This document shows positions 1 to 11,379 of a stretch of 64,000 bases of DNA, one piece after another. Below the pieces are notes generated by a model, which did no database searches, was not told the DNA's origin, and saw only the letters and a program-made list of their open reading frames with translations. The first letter of the stretch is position 1. Each line of letters opens with the position of its first letter. This stretch comes from Sistotremastrum niveocremeum HHB9708. Its lineage: Eukaryota > Basidiomycota > Agaricomycetes > Sistotremastrales > Sistotremastraceae. The DNA lies in the NCBI GenBank assembly GCA_001630475.1, contig KV419405.1:128900-192899 (forward strand), given 5' to 3'. A program made the position numbers and the translations under genes.

Positions 1-2266
1 TGCGACCTTCGAAGGTCCGGCGCCGTCGTCTCGATAGCTTTGCATATACCTCACTTTCTCATAGAGTTTCAGGTTATCGCCTTGGAGTGTTTTTGACTCT
101 GCACGAAGCTCAGAGATGACAGCCAGTTGCTTCCGTAGTTGCTGGAGGTAATTACGTAGTCAGCAGCCGTTGTGATTTATCCAAGGGAAAAGCCTTTATG
201 TTACCTCTTCGAGTTCAGCGTTTCGTTGTCTGAATCGATCCCGCTGGCTTGTTACGATGGGCAAAATGGAAGTCTCGGCGGATGACGTGAATGGGATAGG
301 ACTATGGTTCAAGGTGCGATCATCTTCGCCTGGGCTCCTCGTAGACGACACGTCTGGTGTTCCACGTCCGCCCAGCAAATTGAGTTCACCATTGCTATCA
401 GGTGGTGTACTTGATTTGTGGACTTGCAGAAGATCGAGCTCAAGCTTCTCGTTGAGTTCCTTCTGCTTCTGTAGCTCTGCTTTGTGCTCCTCCAGCTCAG
501 CCGATATTCTCGTGAGCGAGGCTTCCAGCTCTCCATGAAGAACCTAAAGGAAATGAATAAAACGATTTGATGCTCGTTGGGATGACCCACTCTGAACTTC
601 GTCAATTCATCCAACATCCGTTTATTTTTTGATGCTAGAAGGACCTCCAGCGATTTGTTCTGGCCATCACTTTGTTTGGAGGAGTTGGGATTAGGCAATC
701 TTAGGCCGTCGTCCTGATTCTGATCGCCATCAATGTCGTCTTCACTGTCATTGATGTCTGCGCCAGCAAATTCGACGAACTAAAATGCTGATCAGGATGA
801 GACTGAGCATTCCGGCTTTTGGCTCACCTTCATTATCTCTAATTCTCGCTTGATCTCATCGTAATCTGAGAAACGTGAGATTTTTCTCTTCAGATTCTCA
901 ATCTCGGATGCCTGGGACACCGTGAGATTACAGAAAGCACTAAACAAAACTACGCGGCTTACTTTGGAAGACACATCTCGCTCTAACGCTTCTATCTTTC
1001 GAGTGAGCTGGCGTTCGGCGTCTGCGGCAATGTCGCGCTGGTTATCGAGTGCACGAGACAGCTTCTCCTGAGAATTCTCAAGGGATTCAATCGTCGATTC
1101 GAAGGTCTTGATTCTTTCCACAGCAGCAGTATCAATACCAGCTCGGGATGCCTCGAGTTCGGCGCGGAGAATTTCCTGGTATGGGCTGTTTGTTACACTG
1201 GACATGAACTGATCGAACTGCATACGTTTCGTCGTTCGACGGCAGCTACACGGGTGTTAGCCCTTTCAAGGTCTGCCACGATGAGATCGAGTTCGGCCAG
1301 CCGCGCCACCGTTTCTTGATCTAGCAGAGCGAGGATTGCAGAGAATCATTCCTGACCGAGGTTGAGTCCTTACCTTGTCGTTCACTGTGATTGAGTAACT
1401 TCGCGTCCTTGCTCTCGTTCGACGTTCGAAGATCGCGGAGTTGACTCTTAGCTAATTCAACCTGACGAATGAAGTCCTTCTCCCTTGAGGGGTGTTGAGC
1501 CAGCCGCATGTGAAACATAACAGAAACAGCCTGACCTTTCTTGATAGTTCATAAGACGTTCATCATATGTTGCATGCATCTCATTCTCTTTCACAGCCAC
1601 TCTCTCCGCAATCATGACCTCCATCTTCTCCTCGAGAGTTTCCACTCGTTTCTCAGCCTTCTTACGCTCCTTTTCTGTGCTAGATTGAGCGTCCGCCTTC
1701 TTTTTGAGTTCAGCATTCTCTTCGCGCAGTCTTGCTATTTCGGACTCTAGCGAGGAAACTTGAGAGACTTTGACCGTCTGATCAACTGCGAGCTCGAGCA
1801 AAGGATATGGATCAGGGGCTTCGGCGAACACTTTGTAGACACTGAGGAATGCATTCTCAGAGAACTTGCACCGCCGAGTCAAAGAATCAATCTCGGTCTG
1901 ATACGCTGATTTACAGGGCGTTTCAGGACTTGGAATATGGCTCCGGTAGCTCCTCACCTTTCAAAAGCCCTTTGATAGCATTTAGCTTCTCCTCGTCGGG
2001 AATCTTTTTGAACTCTAGACATGGTATGAGATGGTTTGCGAAACAGATACGTTGTAATACCTTTAGTCCTGTCTGCTAAGCCCTTTCTGCCCACCACGCT
2101 CTCTTTCTGATTCTCGACCAACTCGATGCCCTGAGCATCAAGAGTCTTCTGAAGGTCGGTGAGGTTGATCTCTGAAACGAATTGAAATGATTCCTGACTG
2201 AGTCGCAAACCGCCGCTCACCTTTCCATAACGCAAGTGCGTCCGCGAATGAGTGTTCAGAGGACAT
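1..2266 (-). CDS. COY1: CASP/Coy1-type Golgi coiled-coil protein (3' end outside window)
   Basis: This is a Golgi membrane golgin of the CASP (CUX1 splice-relative)/Coy1 family, which tethers intra-Golgi vesicles. The start at 2266 gives MSSEHSFADALALWK, followed by an intron and INLTDLQKTLDAQGIELVEN, the conserved CASP N-terminus. Early exons are 2221-2266, 2061-2171 and 1958-2014, with the next one starting at 1905; all junctions are GT-AG and keep phase. The fourth exon carries FSENAFLSVYKVFAEAPDPY, a strong CASP signature, and the rest is heptad-rich coiled coil. The last residues seen, LYEKVRYMQSY near position 10-60, match the end of the coiled coil just before the family's C-terminal membrane anchor, which therefore lies outside the window. 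It is divergent from the uS9m gene. Confidence 0.9.
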
Positions 2267-2377
2267 AGAGGAAACTGCAGTCTTCGGCGTCTAACAGCGT
2301 TTTGCTCGGCAAGTCGCAACTCTCTTTCTAGTCTCGTACTCTTTGCGCATCGAATTTTGCTGCCGTCCTCAGCGACC
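2267..2377. promoter_or_regulatory. Short shared divergent promoter between COY1 and uS9m genes
   Basis: Only 111 bp separate the two start codons (2266 on minus, 2378 on plus). Both starts are supported by conserved N-terminal protein sequence or frame, so the 5' UTRs and core promoters of both genes must share or overlap this segment. I see no clear TATA box. Confidence 0.6.
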
Positions 2378-3531
2378 ATGAGCGTCCTAGGCTGCTCGAG
2401 ACATGTCATGAAACAGGCGTCGATTTATAGAGCCTACGCCACCACCACATCCTACGTCCCACCCGCAGCCGACATCTCTGAAGCACCTTCAGGTCCTCAC
2501 CAAAAGCTGAAGCCTGGATCGCCGTCGTTCTACACAGGGCGTCAGAATTATCAGGATCAAATCCGCGGTCTTGAATCAGCAGCTAATCTCAGTCGTCTCG
2601 CGTTGAAGAAAATGCACCTCCTCCCTCTTCCTAAATTCGCAGAGAGTTCTCTGCCCCCTGCTCAAACAGCATGGAAATCTAAAATCACGCTAGGCGGGAT
2701 GATCGGGGAAAAGCTGAATACGAGCAGATACCGCAAAGTCACTTCGATTTTAAACGAAATTGATGAGCTGAGGCGAATAGCTCAAGCTGCTGGACAGCAA
2801 ACTTTGGAGGAGAGCATCGCCGATGTCGTGAGCATGTTCGAGCGTGAGGACAAAGAGACCGTTCTCGCTCGCGGACGAAGAAAACCCGTCAAATTTGACG
2901 AGTGGGGTCGTTCCTATACTGTTGGGAAACGGAAAACAAGCTCTGCTCGGGTCTGGATAATCCCAGTGAAAGCGCCACCGCCGCCCGTGAGCTCTGAGGC
3001 GGGCCCTATGGAAGCAGAGGACCATGCCGCAGAAGCAGAGGTCACGAATGAAGTAACTCTTGGACCCAATCCGAATCACTCTTCCGAACCCCCAATCCCT
3101 GTTACCACCTCAACAATCCTCGTCAATGGTTCACCACTGGCAGACTACTTCCAACATCCCGCAGATCGAGAACGGATCGTTCGTCCATTCAAAATAGCTG
3201 GGTTATTGGGTGCATACAATGTATTCGCTCTGGTCCGCGGTGGTGGCACAACGGGACAAAGCGGAGCACTCTCCCAGGGTATTGCGAAAGGTTTGGCTGC
3301 TCATGTTCCTGAGGTTCAAGAAATCCTTAGAAAATGTGAGTCTGCTCTGAGATTGTTGGATTGATTTTTTGACGACATTTCGGCTAGCAAAACTTCTGCG
3401 GCGCGACCCTAGAATGGTCGAGCGTAAGAAAACTGGAAGGGCTAAGGCCAGAAAAGCAGTACGTTTTACCAACGGTCCTCTTTATGTCCCACCCATTCAT
3501 GTGCTCTTAGTATGCATGGGTCAAACGTTAA
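2378..3531 (+). CDS. MRPS9: Mitochondrial small-subunit ribosomal protein uS9m
   Basis: The gene has exons 2378-3335, 3388-3458 and 3511-3531, with 1050 nt coding for 349 aa. It is a component of the mitochondrial ribosome small subunit. The N-terminal roughly 190 residues are the fungal extension, including a basic Tyr/Ser-rich presequence. The uS9 core begins at GRRKPVKFDEWGRSYTVGKR and continues with ILVNGSPLADYF and the Gly-rich LVRGGGTTGQSGALSQGIAK. The second exon gives LLRRDPRMVERKKTGRAKAR. The 21-nt last exon gives YAWVKR and a stop, the universal uS9 C-terminal tail that reaches the P-site tRNA. Splice phases agree exactly. It is divergent from COY1 and convergent with BRE1 (222 bp between stops). 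Confidence 0.95.
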
Positions 3532-3752
3532 GCCAGTGGTTTGTGGCACTATTACTGCCAACGGACGCCCTGCGACATTGTTACTGTAGCCAAAAGCAAT
3601 GTCATTGGATTCTCTCTATCTACCGTCCTTCCTGGCAAAATAATGGTGTAGGTATAGGTACGATTATATAATCAATTACATCGCGTGAACAAGGGGCGCG
3701 CGAGAGGACGTGGACGAAAGTGAGGAGGGAAATTTAAATACTAGCTTAAATC

Positions 3753-6700
3753 TTATTGCAGATAGAGTGGTTGGACCTCTGATTGTGCGAAGGCCATCTG
3801 ACAAGCGGGGCACTTCCTCTGCCGAGTCGATACACGAGCATCAATGCAACTATAGAGTTGTGAAGTTCAGACCAAGTCTTGCACCTGAAAACATCAAAAT
3901 ACCTTTTACAGAATGCTACAACAGAACACAGTCGGTAAGCGATAAGAAAAGAGGCACATATCAACTTACTGTGGAGACACTTTTGTAATAGATGACTACG
4001 CATTGCAAGTTTGCAAGTGGAGCACTTAAGAAGGGTCTACGGAAACCTGTCAACGCATTGAACGAGGAATACGAGGGAAACGTACCATGCAATCCTTCAG
4101 TTGAATTTCAAGATCAGCTTCCCTGGCGCTTGTATTTGCAGGCCGTGTTGATTTCTGCAACAGTCGCTCCCGTTCGAGCTCCTCCTTTACTTCAATGAGT
4201 TTTTCGTTCAGCTCCCTTGTTTCTATCTGTTCCTTATGAAGGCTGTCGTTCAATGAGTTATACGCCTCTAATTTCTGAAGGGAAAAAAGGATTATTGAGG
4301 CCCTGAGAGGTTAAAAGAATGGAAAGTACAATGTCGGCTTCCTTTTTGAGTTGTGCAATCAGCAACTCCAGGGCTTCTTTTTCGCCCAAGATTTTCTCAA
4401 AGCGCTGATTATGATTCTGGAAAGAAGCTTCGTAGGGCCCAATGATCAGTTTATGTGAATCCTGACAATATCAATAACCCTGGGGCATCCCCTTCATCAG
4501 ATAACTGAACGTACCATCTCTTTCCGCAACGTATCCAGTAATTCCTTCTGCTTCTCCAGAAGCTCTCTCTGTTTTTCCACAACACGAGTCTGAGCTTTCT
4601 GTTCGTGCTCCAGTTGATCCTTGACCCGCGATACAGCGAAGAATTTGTCGGCGGTCTTCCGTCTCTAACAGGGTTTCAGATTACGGGAGAAGGGGGAGTT
4701 CCGAACTTACCTCAGTGTCGCTCTTTTTCAGTTTCTCGTGCATGGCAGTCGCATCAAATATTTTATTGTTCATTTGATTATCGAGGGTTTCCCACGCGGC
4801 GGCCAATTGATCAAGCGATCGTTGCAAGTCGCCTACTTCCTGAAATCAGTTAGTACATAGCCTTTGCGTACTCAGACAATTTGTTACCTTCTCCTTTGCT
4901 TCGTTAGCCAATTGCGCAGTTTTTAAACGCTCGGTCAGGGACTGAATTTGCTGTGCAAGGTCATGTATCTCAGGATCAGAGAATACAGATTTGAGCTTCG
5001 CTAGTTCCGTCTCTGTGGCAGACAGTCTTTCCCGTAATTCGACTTCCCTTTTAAGGAAACCATCGGGATCATTCATGGACTCCTCGACAGCTGCTTCCAA
5101 GACCTGCAGCCTGTTTTGCGTCGATCTGTTTATGGATCAGGATCCAACTCAGGCAGAAGACAATGCAACTGACGCCAAGGTCTTTTTCATATAATCCACG
5201 AAATTAGTGCCGGATTCATTGTTTCTCAACAAGAAGTGGCAATAGTCCTCATCTTGTGCGTTGCCAGCCGTTCGAAGCTTGAGGCTACTGATTTCAGATT
5301 CAAGGGACTTGATACGTTCCTGCTCGATCAATGAGTGTGCCGAACCGTCAGTGTTCGAGAGTAATTATTACCTGGCGTGAGGCACTGTGTATCTTGGCCT
5401 GCTGCAACAATCCTGTAGCACTAGGCGCGGAACTCGCTCCTTTTCGTTCCTTGACTTCCGCTTCCAAAGCATCACGACTTTCCCGCAGTCGAATCAGGTC
5501 ATTATTGCGCGCAGTCAATTGATTCTTTAGTTCTTCGATGATAGCAGCATCCGCAGACTTGTATAGCAGGTATGAGATGCGGGATATGAAAAGGTGGGAT
5601 GAAACCTACAGCAAATTCCCGCTGGAAGTCATTTCTTGCGGTGGTCAATTCTGCAAGCTCGCTCTGCAGCTCTGCTTGGCTACCCAACAGACCCTCATAC
5701 AACGTCTTGTACTTAATGGCTTCCTGCCCAAGAGTTTTGTATATCATCGAGCCTGATATTACTGCCATTGTTGGATCCGCTAGCTGAAGGACATGTTCAG
5801 CAACAAGATATGATAGCATACAAGTCGTGGACTGACTTGGCGCCGCAATGCAATCAGGGCCTCATTTTGTTTCTTTTGAGTGAGCTCGAGTTGACTGATC
5901 CGAGTCCTTCGATACTCTAGAAGAGCAGGAGCATTTGACATCTCATACGGAGCTAGAGGGTGCGCGAGCAATTGCTGTAAGGAGAATGAGGGGAACGTCG
6001 TTGTCAGAAAAGAGTCGAAGCCCACCAAATATGACCACTCACTGCCTCCAATCTTTCTGCTCCTAATCTTCTTGACTCCTCCGGTGCTGTTTCAGATTCC
6101 TTCGGTACGGTGGGCTCAACTGGAGATGCCTCTTCTGGTCTTGATGATGTCTTCCCTTTGCCAACGACTTCACTTTCGGCTCGGTCCAGCCGAGATTGAG
6201 CAAGCACAAGCTCCTCCATGCACTTCTGGCCGCGACTTTCCGAGTGTTCGAGATTCGATCGAGAAAGAGCCAATTCCTCCCGCAATAGTGCAACCTGTAT
6301 CTCATTAGAATCTGCAGAGTTTGAATTGATTGAGCACTCACTTCGGCCTCTAGAGAAGTGGTTCTCGACTTCAGTTCTGCAACATCCGGAGCTAATGGTG
6401 GGGCGGAGGTGTCTTGCGTCAAATCAATTAATTCTTGAGTCAGGCGGCTCCTATCTTTCAAAGCTTCGGACAACTCTGTTGATTGAACGCCATCGGTGCG
6501 CAAAGCTAGGTCATACAGTGCTGAATCATATATGTCAGTCTCTGAAAGACACGGACGTTGAGTAATGTGACTCACATGTTGAAGGCACCTCAGATGGTAA
6601 ACGCTCCGTATTCACACGAGCTCGTAATTGTTGGATGAGCTACACCGTTCATGAGATCAAGAAACACGTTCAAAACACCACAGGAGTACATACCTGACTC

Positions 6701-7066
6701 CAGCACGCTTCGATCGCGGCCACATTGGCGTGGTATTGTTTGCGCATTTGTTCTAGTTCTTCGGCCTGAGCTTGTGCGCGACTGCATTCTCGTGCGTAAT
6801 ATTTCATACGACGAAAAATGGCGTCTTTACGAAAGCGCTTCACAAAGAAACGAAGATGAGCATGCCACCTTCGCGATCACACCAAGTAAGGTTCAATGAG
6901 CAAGACGAACCTCGAGCTTATCACCATCAAGTGCCTCGTCTACACCATTCGCCTCGGCTCCATTGAGGTGTACAGGAGAATCAGAAGGAGAGGCTAACGC
7001 TCTTTTCTTTGCTGGGTGTGCAGATGGATCTACTTCCTCAGAAGGCCGTTTGCGCTGAACGTCCAT
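3753..7066 (-). CDS. BRE1: Bre1-type E3 ubiquitin ligase for histone H2B
   Basis: This RING E3 works with Rad6/Ubc2 to monoubiquitinate histone H2B in the nucleus. The start at 7066 gives MDVQRKRPSEEVDPSAHPAK and then KKRALASPSDSP, the usual basic N-terminus of basidiomycete Bre1. The next conserved block, FRRMKYYAREC and then EELEQMRKQYHANVAAIEAC, is the Rad6-binding region. A long coiled coil follows across many short exons. The C3HC4 RING is at the very end, reading KCLHTFCKSCIDARVSTRQR and then KCPACQMAFAQSEV, finishing PLYLQ before the stop at 3753-3755. The RING is assembled from three exons, including a 13-nt exon at 3903-3915. All introns read here are GT-AG. I did not place every exon in the middle of the gene. 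Confidence 0.92.
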
Positions 7067-7223
7067 GCCAGTATCAGTGCAGGCTGACGAGCGTCAAATA
7101 AGAGTTGGGACCCAGTTCAACTCCGAACAATGATTTCGTAATACGTGCCACTCTCCCTCTAACACGCCCAAATCAGATGTTTTGCCTCATTGAAAGGCTA
7201 TATGCTGCATTTTTTATCTCGGT

Positions 7224-9399
7224 TCAATCGAGTGAGGGCAAGGCTACTACCGGTAAACCATTTGCTTCCGAAAGTTCCAAAACTTCGCAATCCAACTTGT
7301 CCCCTCCTCCTATTTGAGTTTCCACGCATGCGAAATCAGTAGGCTGAAACCCGGAAGTCAGAACTTTTGTTTCTGGTGAAGTTTGAACAAGCCTACCTGT
7401 TCCAGCGCAATGATTGGATGGTGCCAGACTCCTGCGTTATATGAGACGCCTTGCGAAGCACTAGCAATGAAAGCCTTCAAAGTGCCCAGATCCGGTTTAT
7501 CGTCCTTCCCATTCAGAGCTACAATCACCAAGTACACTCTAGCATGGACAGTCAAATCGTCTGTGCCAACCCGACCACCAGAACCCATCGGAATGAACAC
7601 TTGATTGTTACATGGATGCCTTTCCAGAACACGAACAGTAAATTCCTTCCCTAGCTCTGCCTCAGACGGAGTTGAGCGGTAGATAGAGACACTTTGAGTC
7701 CCGGCCTTTCCTTCCGGGAACGAAGAAACTATGTCGGCCAGATTATTGAACTTGTTTGCAGTGCCCTGATTTGCAGGGGTGACTTTGATGCCGGGTGGTA
7801 CAGCTTTAAGGTTTCGATAAGCCTGACACACTGAGCCGAAAAGCGCAAATTCATCGTGAGATAAGAATTTGGCCTCATGAACGCCAGATCTCGACACTGA
7901 TGCGTCCACCACTTTAATAGGCGCCGATCCAGCGCCCTGTTTTGGGATTTCCACACTTCCATAAATCCGAACACGTTTAAGCCCGCCATCAGGGTATATC
8001 GTGACTCGGACATGTGTGTATTTTTTGTTCTTGACATTCTCAAGTTTGAACGAATGTATCTGATGTGCGAAGGTCTTCTGCCTCGATAGGATCAAATCCC
8101 ATTTTGCATCAAACGTCGGTGAGTCCTATGCCAGTCGTGAGCTGACTGATCGATATAACAGGAGAAACATGTCACACACAAGATCAGAATTAATGGCATG
8201 AAGTTCACAGCTTTCTGGGTAGTTGCCCTTGAAGTGCGCAGTATCGATGTCGACAGTGTCCAAAACACCGGCACGGGCGCTTTAAGAGTGTCACAAGAGT
8301 TACAGGATAGTTTCGACGATGGTACCACTCACAGCTTGATGATCAGCCATTCCGTATGACCTTTATCACGGCTTCTCCTCGTTTCCCACCCATCGCCCAT
8401 GTCTTTCCCTGGGAGGTGATCAGCATTTTCTCGACGGTTGGGAGAGCCAACGCTCGTACCACGACCGGGGAGAATGACATTGGAGGCAACGCCAAAGTGT
8501 TGATCAGAAACGTTCACCACTCTGCCACCATTAGAGACAAAGGCAAGATCAAAGATTTCACTTGGGTCTTTCGGTTCGTAAGGTGCGACCACTCCATAGA
8601 CTCGGAATCTAGCCTGGCGGGGTCGAATCAGGAATTGCAGAAATGCTGCTTGATTTGTCTTACAATGCCGCCATCAGGATATTGGTTCAGCCTGACCTGG
8701 CTGCAGCCTGGCGCAAGTTGTGATAATTGAAAGAGGTGTCTTGCATCCGGACCGAGGGGGACCTTCGGCAGGATCTCTTGCCACTTTGAGCCAGGCTTAG
8801 GGTCAGACAAAAAAGGAAATTTTTGTTCAGCTCACCTGTCCATTGATGAGCCCATCAACCGATGCTTCCGGGGCCTCGTTGCCTACATACACATGCCAAA
8901 TGAGGAAAGGAAATAGCAGATGGACAGGGGAGCGATTATATGGTACCATTAAAATGAGATGTATCGATGTCGAAGCCAACAATCGAACCGGGGGCACCGA
9001 GTCGAATAATGACCCTGCACGTTCGTTAGGGCAGATCAGCGAGAGTTGAAGACAGTGGACGCACCAGTCGTATGTTGGATTATGTCTCTTGGTCTCCCAA
9101 CCGCTATACAGCGCACCGTTCGGACCGAATTGGCCTTTCATGCTGGGAGCAGGCTGCACAACTGCAAATTAATTCTGCCATCTTGTGATGCGATCTTCAT
9201 CTTCACAAACCTCCACTTTGAGCAGATTAACTGCTTCCGCAAAAAATTCATCTGAAACCGAGACGATTGAGCCGCCGAGAGCGACACTGGAGAGCTCTGC
9301 ATGATAATAAGCAGATTATTGGTGCATTTGGGCGCAATGCTGACCAGTGAAAGAGGTGAGAGTCTTGTATTGCTCCGGGAGGAGAATTTTGTATGCCAT
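7224..9399 (-). CDS. Fused allantoicase-ureidoglycolate lyase (DAL2-DAL3 type)
   Basis: This is a bifunctional purine-nitrogen catabolism enzyme. The N-terminal part has the two allantoicase repeats: repeat 1 reads [20 protein letters not shown] and [18 protein letters not shown], and repeat 2 reads [40 protein letters not shown] and [12 protein letters not shown]. Allantoicase hydrolyses allantoate to ureidoglycolate and urea. The C-terminal part, from about 7760 downward, is an AllA/Dal3-type ureidoglycolate lyase with [17 protein letters not shown] and, in the last exon, [19 protein letters not shown]. That part yields glyoxylate and urea. Start 9399 ([17 protein letters not shown]) was chosen because its exon joins in phase to [10 protein letters not shown]. 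The stop is at 7224. No break separates the two activities, so consecutive steps sit on one polypeptide. Confidence 0.9.
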
Positions 9400-9839
9400 G
9401 AGGAGTACAGCAAGAAGCGGAGCGGGACGCCGAGCATGTTTAAAGATAAGGGAATATCTCCGGAGAAAGAGAATGGCATCAGTTCGCTACCGGATGGCAG
9501 AGCTATATAGATAAGATGCAGTCGGTCTGGCGTGCATGTCCAGGGTGTTGCGGACTTGTTCTGCTATAAAACCAGAGAAAGCGAAGAGCGAGCGGGGCTG
9601 GAGCCGTTATGTCCGCGAAGAAGGCAACACAGCCTCAGGGTCAGTTTGAGTTTACGATCACTGGGTCACTGGCTGTGCTGCGAACCCTGACGACTCTTCG
9701 CAGGCACACTTCTTATTTTGTTTCAATTAAGTGACCGGGTCACTGCCCAGTGCACCAACTTTCAAAATATTCCCTAAAATCAGATCAGATCACCTCTCGT
9801 TCGTTCAGCACTCTCCTTGTTTCCCACTTCAGCTTGCCT
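9400..9839. promoter_or_regulatory. Divergent intergenic region with two GATA boxes near the allantoicase start
   Basis: This 440-bp region lies between the allantoicase fusion (minus) and the zinc-finger gene (plus). GATAAG occurs at 9445-9450 and 9510-9515, about 46 and 111 nt upstream of the allantoicase start. Fungal nitrogen-catabolite genes are commonly controlled by GATA factors binding such sites, so regulation by nitrogen quality is a reasonable inference. The repeated word GGGTCACTG/GGTCACTGG occurs around 9660 and 9735; I cannot assign it. Confidence 0.4.
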
Positions 9840-10903
9840 ATGAACTCCAGCGAGTCTTCGCGCGCAGCTGCTGGTTGGCACCCTTCGTTCTCATCTACAT
9901 CTCCTCAACAGTCCTACTTCGGTCGTGGAAAAGTGGTAGCCCAGGCACCCCCAGACCTTGTCATACCAGACGGAATGATTCAGACCAATGGCCATTACGC
10001 TGCCTATTCGCACATTAAAACCCTCTCGCCAGAAGCAACACTAGCTTCGCCGTCTCAGATGATGGACTATACCCATTTTCCTGCTTCGCCCACCTCCAAT
10101 CACCGCGACGACGCGTCGCCAAAGCACCGAGCAACGCAGCCGTCTTTTGTTCCAAAGAGCCGTCTTGACAATTCAGTCGACGCGTTCGCTCCCAAAGCCG
10201 GCATGTTGTTCAAGCACGCGACTTCCTCGGAATTTCAGCTCGAAAACAGCAACCAACATCTTGGACCCGAACATTATTCGTCCACAGGCTCGCCGCCGCG
10301 TCTTCCGCCCATTCTTCAAGTCGAGAAGCAGCAGGTCACAACCACAGCGACCATGGCAGCCAGCGCGAACAGGAGACGAAACGAGGCAGCGTACAAATGC
10401 CCGGTTCCTGGTTGTGGAAGCACGTTCACCCGAAGGTTCAATCTGCGCGGTACGTTGCCTCCTAGAATGGGCTTTGATGGTGCTTCAACTCACGTTCCTC
10501 TTGCAGGCCATCTCCGATCTCACACGGAAGAACGACCGTATGTTTGCGACTGGCCAGGTTGTAATAAGGGCTTCGCGCGGCAACATGACTGCAAGTGCGT
10601 TTCCAAGGCACAAATCACTCTTGATCATCTCACTTATGCAATTGTGTCAACTCATAGGCGCCATAATGCTTTGCATTCTGCAAAAGCAGGAACACATACC
10701 TGTCCCGGATGCAGTAAGGCTTTCTCTCGGACCGATGCCTTGAATCGACATTGTACGTGACAATTGCTGGCATATTTTTGAGACTGGCTGATCGTATCGC
10801 TCTCGTAGTGAGATCTGATGGTGGCGCCAACTGTCGAAGTTCGGTAGAGTCACCACCATCTGGACGGGTAGAATCTCCAGAAGATTCTGATCAAGATGAC
10901 TAG
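9840..10903 (+). CDS. C2H2 zinc-finger transcription factor (three fingers, Crz1/Rpn4-like arrangement)
   Basis: Exons are 9840-10449, 10507-10594, 10658-10752 and 10809-10903 (888 nt, 295 aa). About 190 residues of Ser/Pro-rich disordered sequence precede the DNA-binding region. Finger 1 is YKCPVPGCGSTFTRRFNLRG with HLRSH, finger 2 YVCDWPGCNKGFARQHDCKR with HNALH, and finger 3 HTCPGCSKAFSRTDALNRH followed by a GGANC cysteine, giving a C2HC-like last finger. This order resembles basidiomycete proteins related to Crz1 and Rpn4, but the target genes cannot be read from the sequence. The tail is acidic and Ser/Pro-rich. Each of the three introns falls inside a finger. An in-frame ATG exists upstream (9750), but 9840 starts a more typical N-terminus. 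Confidence 0.8.
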
Positions 10904-11379
10904 CCTGAGCACACGCCGATGTTGGCGTAACGGCATTCCGGAAACCTCACAACATACCTCTCAATTCGGATTCTCTTTACCTTATTGTCGCCTGCATGTA
11001 TCAACAGTATAATGAACTCCTGTATTTTTGTTTCCTATTCAAATCGTTTGCTACCGTTGCAAGTCCAAGCTGTCCAATTCCGCGACGATGACCGTCGATC
11101 GATTGCATTTCGAGAAATTCAGGTGTATGGGAGCTTTTGGAGACGCGCAGTGCACCCACTATCAATTGAGAAGTGGGCTGCGCATGTCTGGAAGACGCTT
11201 GTGGCAGGTAGTGCATCCACTGCTTTCCAGGGTCTGGCGTGCTCCGACCCCTTATGATTATCGCAGATCTCTGATTCCGGTGGCACTAGGGTCTGATTAC
11301 GTAATTTAGTAGCCGGATATCCGGAGACTCGGCGTTTCTTTCCTCATCCGGTTTCCTTAACCTGCTCACGACGACGACT
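10904..11379. other. Intergenic region before PEX5
   Basis: These 476 bp between two plus-strand genes should hold the 3' UTR of the zinc-finger gene and the promoter of PEX5. I see no further open reading frame of note and no recognisable regulatory box. Confidence 0.5.

Noticed and set aside
196-538. Open frames on plus opposite COY1
   Set aside because: Antisense to coiled-coil exons with clear CASP similarity. The plus frames have low complexity and no motif.
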